Source: an uncultured Eggerthellaceae bacterium (GTDB taxonomy: Bacteria; Actinomycetota; Coriobacteriia; Coriobacteriales; Eggerthellaceae). From it: DNA of 8,853 nt. The notes beneath the pieces were generated by a model. That model was given only the letters and a program-made list of their open reading frames with translations, did not search any database and had not been told where the DNA came from. Shown here one piece after another: positions 6,775-8,853 of this stretch. A program made the translations under genes and the position numbers. The stretch spans positions 1-8,853 of the forward strand of contig CAJUFC010000097.1 in the NCBI GenBank assembly GCA_910585565.1, written 5' to 3'. The first letter of the stretch is position 1. Each line of letters starts with the position of its first letter.

Positions 6775-7023
6775 CGTCTGTCCTTCGTCGCCGCGGCAGG
6801 TCCACCCAGAACCCACCCACTCATGTTGTTTTTGTGGCTCGCGGCGAATGGCTTGCCTTCGGGCGTGGCATCTTTTAATGTTGTGCATCCGTCAGTTTGA
6901 ATGCAAAGATAACGGCCTCTTTCCAGATTATATGTGCCGATAAACAAATGCTACGTATAGTGTGTAGATTAATAGTGTGCTATTTGTTTCCATTTTCTCA
7001 TAAGAAGAGACAGGGAGAGTGGA
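6775..7023. other. Non-coding, partly A+T-rich leader of the XRE-type regulator gene
   Basis: I see no convincing gene here. The last 130 bases are A+T-rich and probably hold the regulator's promoter. A perfect 8-bp inverted repeat, AAACAAAT (6942-6949) and ATTTGTTT (6982-6989), has arm centres 40 bp apart. Between the arms ATAGTGTG occurs twice as a direct repeat (6957-6964 and 6972-6979, 15-bp period). A -10-like TATAGT (6956-6961) overlaps the first copy, with no good -35. On the minus strand TATAAT (6927-6932) is a perfect -10 match, but it lacks both a -35 and a gene to drive. A GGGAG Shine-Dalgarno lies just before the ATG at 7024. Confidence 0.5.
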
Positions 7024-7497
7024 ATGGGTGTTCGAGAGACATTTTCCAATAATGTCCGGGCGTACCGGACCCACGCGGGACTGACACAAGAAGAGCTCGC
7101 CGAAAAGAGCGGGCTGCATCGCAACTATATCGGGCGCATCGAGCAAAGGCGCGAGAACCCGACGCTCGGCAGCGCCGCCAAGATAGCCGCGGCGCTGGGT
7201 ATTGACTTTGCGCTCTTTTTCGTTGACGCTTCTGGCGTCGAGCGCCTGGGGGCTGAGGGACGCACGGCTGCTGATTACGATGAGGGCGACTGTGCGTTGT
7301 GCACATGGACCGATGATGGGCTGCAGTTCGAGCCGATTGAGACCGACGACCCTGACCAGACGCTGCGCATCCTGAGCATTCTTGCAAAGGAAAACCCCGA
7401 CAATCTCACCGAGGCGTATTTCAAGGTCAGGGAGCGCCTCCTTCTCGGCGAGGATGAAGACGACCTCGACTCGCCGCTTGACCAATCGGACGAGTAG
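7024..7497 (+). CDS. XRE-family (Cro/CI-type) helix-turn-helix transcriptional regulator
   Basis: This small cytoplasmic DNA-binding protein has 157 residues. Residues 8-66 form an HTH_3 domain: NNVRAYRTHAGLTQEELAEKSG gives helices 1-2 and the turn, HRNYIGRIEQRRENPTL (32-48) is the recognition helix and following loop, and AAKIAAALGIDFALFF closes the domain. The recognition region resembles that of R-M controller proteins, but I see no methylase or nuclease nearby. The C-terminal 90 residues match no domain I know: a CALC motif (90-93), a possible helix LTEAYFKVRERLLLG (128-142), and a strongly acidic tail (EDEDDLDSPLDQSDE). ATG at 7024 has GGGAGA a few bases upstream. The A+T-rich leader with symmetric repeats suggests autoregulation (inferred). 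It is convergent with rfbG. Its targets, perhaps the secreted protein or rfbH, are unknown. Confidence 0.88.
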   Translation: MGVRETFSNNVRAYRTHAGLTQEELAEKSGLHRNYIGRIEQRRENPTLGSAAKIAAALGIDFALFFVDASGVERLGAEGRTAADYDEGDCALCTWTDDGLQFEPIETDDPDQTLRILSILAKENPDNLTEAYFKVRERLLLGEDEDDLDSPLDQSDE

Positions 7498-7535
7498 GTT
7501 GCCAGCATCCTGCATGCTGAGATTCCGCACGTTGC

Positions 7536-7559
7536 GCATGCCGTCTTCGGGCGGCATGC
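7536..7559. terminator. UUCG-tetraloop hairpin between convergent regulator and rfbG genes
   Basis: GCATGCCGTC and GGCGGCATGC form a ten-pair stem (one T-G wobble) closed by C(TTCG)G, an exceptionally stable tetraloop on the plus strand. It lies 39 bases after the regulator's stop. There is no T-run on either side, so it may be a weak or factor-assisted bidirectional terminator or an mRNA 3'-end stabiliser. A smaller stem CAGCAT/ATGCTG (7503-7519) precedes it. Confidence 0.5.
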
Positions 7560-7600
7560 AGCGCGTTCATGCATTTCAGGGCGGCCTGCGCGCAGGCTAG

Positions 7601-7686
7601 CCCGTCGCACTTCCCGTCGCGTTCGTCGAGCAGGTACGCCCGTCACGCTTCCCGACGCGCTTGCCGACCTGCAGGCCATCGCGCTT
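7601..7686. repeat. Degenerate 12-bp tandem repeat just downstream of rfbG
   Basis: Copies on the plus strand are CCCGTCGCACTT (7601), CCCGTCGCGTTC (7613), CCCGTCACGCTT (7639), CCCGACGCGCTT (7651) and GCCATCGCGCTT (7675), at 12-bp phasing apart from a two-base slip between the second and third. On the minus strand the unit reads about AAGCGCGACGGG, which in one frame would encode Lys-Arg-Asp-Gly. The array begins directly after the rfbG stop (7692-7694) but is not in the rfbG frame. No function is assigned. Confidence 0.6.
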
Positions 7687-7691
7687 GCCGC

Positions 7692-8853
7692 TCAGGCCCC
7701 AGCGCCTGACGGAGCGCCCAGCGGCAAGCCTGCCGCATAGGCGGCAATCTGGCGGTCCATGAGGGCGCGCACGTCGCCGCCGGCCAACCACACCCGGCTC
7801 CATGCAACGGTCTTGTCAACAGCTTCCGCGATAGACCACTGCGGCTGCCACCCGAACGTCTCTGTCATCTTTGTCGAGTCGAGCTTGAGAAATGCCGCCT
7901 CGTGAGGGGCGTCGGTGCGGGCGCTCGAGGCGTCCTCCCACGAAAAGCCGTCCCCCCCCCGCGCGCCCCACGCGCGCGCAAACAGCTCGACGAGCTCGCC
8001 TGTGGTCACGCAGTCGCTCTCGTTGGGTCCGACGTTGTAGGCGCCGGCGCAGGAGGGATTCTCCCACTGGCGCTCGGCGATGGTCAGGTAGGCAAACAGG
8101 GGCTCCAGCACGTGTTGGTATGGGCGCGTCGAGGCCGGATTGCGCACGATGAGCGCATGTCCGACGGCAGCGGCCCGCACGCAGTCGGGGATGATGCGGT
8201 CGGGCGCGAAGTCGCCGCCGCCGATGACGTTGCCGGCGCGGGCCGTCGACACTGCGCAGCCGGCCTCGGCCAGAAAGCTGCGCGCATAGGTCGCCGTCAC
8301 CAGCTCTGAGCATGACTTCGAGTTGGAATAGGGGTCGAACCCGTCCAGCCGATCGGCCTCGACGTAGCCATAGCCAGGCCGCTCCTCGTTGAGATAGACC
8401 TTGTCGGTGGTCACGTTCACGATCGAGCGCACGCATCCTGCGGCACGTGCGGCCTCCAGCACGTTGACGGTTCCCATGACGTTCACGTCATAGGTGTAGC
8501 GCGGCTCGCGATAGCCATCCAGCACGATGGGCTGCGCCGCCAGGTGCAGCACGACCTCTGGCTGCACGCGCTCGATGGTGCCCAGCAGGCAATCGTAGTC
8601 GCGCACGTCTCCGTCGATGTGCTCGGCAACGTCGGCTATGCCGGCGATTGCGTACAGGCTCGGCTCCGTCGGCGGCGCGAGCGCATATCCGCACACGGCG
8701 GCGCCCATGCCCGCCAGGATGCGCACGAGCCACGACCCCTTGAAGCCGGTGTCGCCCGTGACCAGCACCCGCCGTCCGCGCCAAAAATTGCTGGTGGGGG
8801 AGGCGTCGTATCCGCTGCCAGCGCACTTGCCGCCGCGACCGCCGTCGCGCTCC
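7692..8853 (-). CDS. rfbG: CDP-glucose 4,6-dehydratase (5' end outside the window)
   Basis: RfbG converts CDP-glucose to CDP-4-keto-6-deoxyglucose with bound NAD+, supplying the substrate of RfbH. It is an extended short-chain dehydrogenase. Counting from the GTG at 8768 as residue 1, the nucleotide-binding site is VTGDTGFKGSW (3-13), where the usual His after VTG is Asp. The catalytic region shows NVTTDKVY (118-125) and YSNSK (147-151). RAGNVIGGGDFAPDRIIPD (177-195), RPYQHVLEPL (215-224), NVGP (245-248) and HEAAFLKLD (289-297) complete a full-length match. The frame stays open to the right edge with no start: the expected FWRGRRVLVTG sequence precedes 8768, so that GTG is internal. Beyond it is a Gly-rich stretch (ERDGGRGGKCAGSGYDASPTSN) not normal for the family. 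It could be an N-terminal extension or a linker from an upstream domain. The gene carries a G9 tract on its coding strand. Confidence 0.93.
   Translation of the reverse strand, partial: ERDGGRGGKCAGSGYDASPTSNFWRGRRVLVTGDTGFKGSWLVRILAGMGAAVCGYALAPPTEPSLYAIAGIADVAEHIDGDVRDYDCLLGTIERVQPEVVLHLAAQPIVLDGYREPRYTYDVNVMGTVNVLEAARAAGCVRSIVNVTTDKVYLNEERPGYGYVEADRLDGFDPYSNSKSCSELVTATYARSFLAEAGCAVSTARAGNVIGGGDFAPDRIIPDCVRAAAVGHALIVRNPASTRPYQHVLEPLFAYLTIAERQWENPSCAGAYNVGPNESDCVTTGELVELFARAWGARGGDGFSWEDASSARTDAPHEAAFLKLDSTKMTETFGWQPQWSIAEAVDKTVAWSRVWLAGGDVRALMDRQIAAYAAGLPLGAPSGAGA
7952..7960 (-). repeat. G9 homopolymer on the coding strand of rfbG
   Basis: Nine consecutive C on the plus strand (G on the coding strand) lie in the codons for RGGD at residues 270-273, counted from the 8768 GTG. 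The frame is intact at this length. A gain or loss of one base would replace roughly the last 85 residues, including the conserved HEAAFLKLD segment. Confidence 0.9.

Noticed and set aside
6927..6932. Perfect TATAAT on the minus strand
   Set aside because: No -35 at normal spacing and no minus-strand gene downstream before the strong terminator of the secreted-protein gene.
7024..7497. Restriction-modification controller protein
   Set aside because: The HTH resembles controllers, but no methyltransferase or endonuclease gene is in the window, so only a generic XRE-type call is supported.
7601..7686. CRISPR array
   Set aside because: The repeats are 12 bp, degenerate and mostly contiguous without unique spacers; no cas genes are present.
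8766..8768. GTG at 8768 as the start of rfbG
   Set aside because: The conserved FWRGRR precedes it in frame, so it is the Val of VLVTG, an internal codon.

Overview
The window is part of a surface-polysaccharide locus from a GC-rich actinobacterium. A member of Coriobacteriia (Collinsella/Olsenella/Eggerthella relatives) is my best guess. That placement rests on gene content: CDP-3,6-dideoxyhexose genes, an EpsG-type polymerase, an MOP flippase, and a secreted protein with repeated YRLYN..TG.HHYT..AxERD units. No taxonomic marker gene is present, so it is inference.

Layout from left to right. (1) Bases 1-1413, plus strand: the 3' end of a thiamine-diphosphate-dependent enzyme of the acetolactate-synthase-like type, then a membrane-anchored family 2 glycosyltransferase. 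(2) Bases 1432-5630, minus strand: rfbH, an EpsG/Wzy-like polymerase and a Wzx-like flippase, transcribed in that order, with the flippase converging on the glycosyltransferase. (3) Bases 5631-7500, plus strand: a secreted three-repeat protein with a strong intrinsic terminator, then a small XRE-type regulator. (4) Bases 7692-8853, minus strand: rfbG (CDP-glucose 4,6-dehydratase), running off the right edge.

RfbG makes CDP-4-keto-6-deoxyglucose, and RfbH removes the C3 hydroxyl from it to start the CDP-3,6-dideoxyhexose branch. The ThDP enzyme could modify the 4-keto sugar, as in yersiniose biosynthesis, but this is a hypothesis. The glycosyltransferase, polymerase and flippase would assemble, polymerise and export lipid-linked repeat units.

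I see no CRISPR array, transposase, tRNA or rRNA, and no clear sign of an entirely new system. The points most worth a second look are a G9 tract inside rfbG that could phase-vary, the co-occurrence of a ThDP enzyme with rfbG/rfbH, the separation of rfbG from rfbH by a secreted-protein/regulator pair, two operator-like symmetric sites, a degenerate 12-bp tandem repeat after rfbG, and a marked GC difference between the assembly genes (about 42-53% in samples) and the rfb genes (70-78%).
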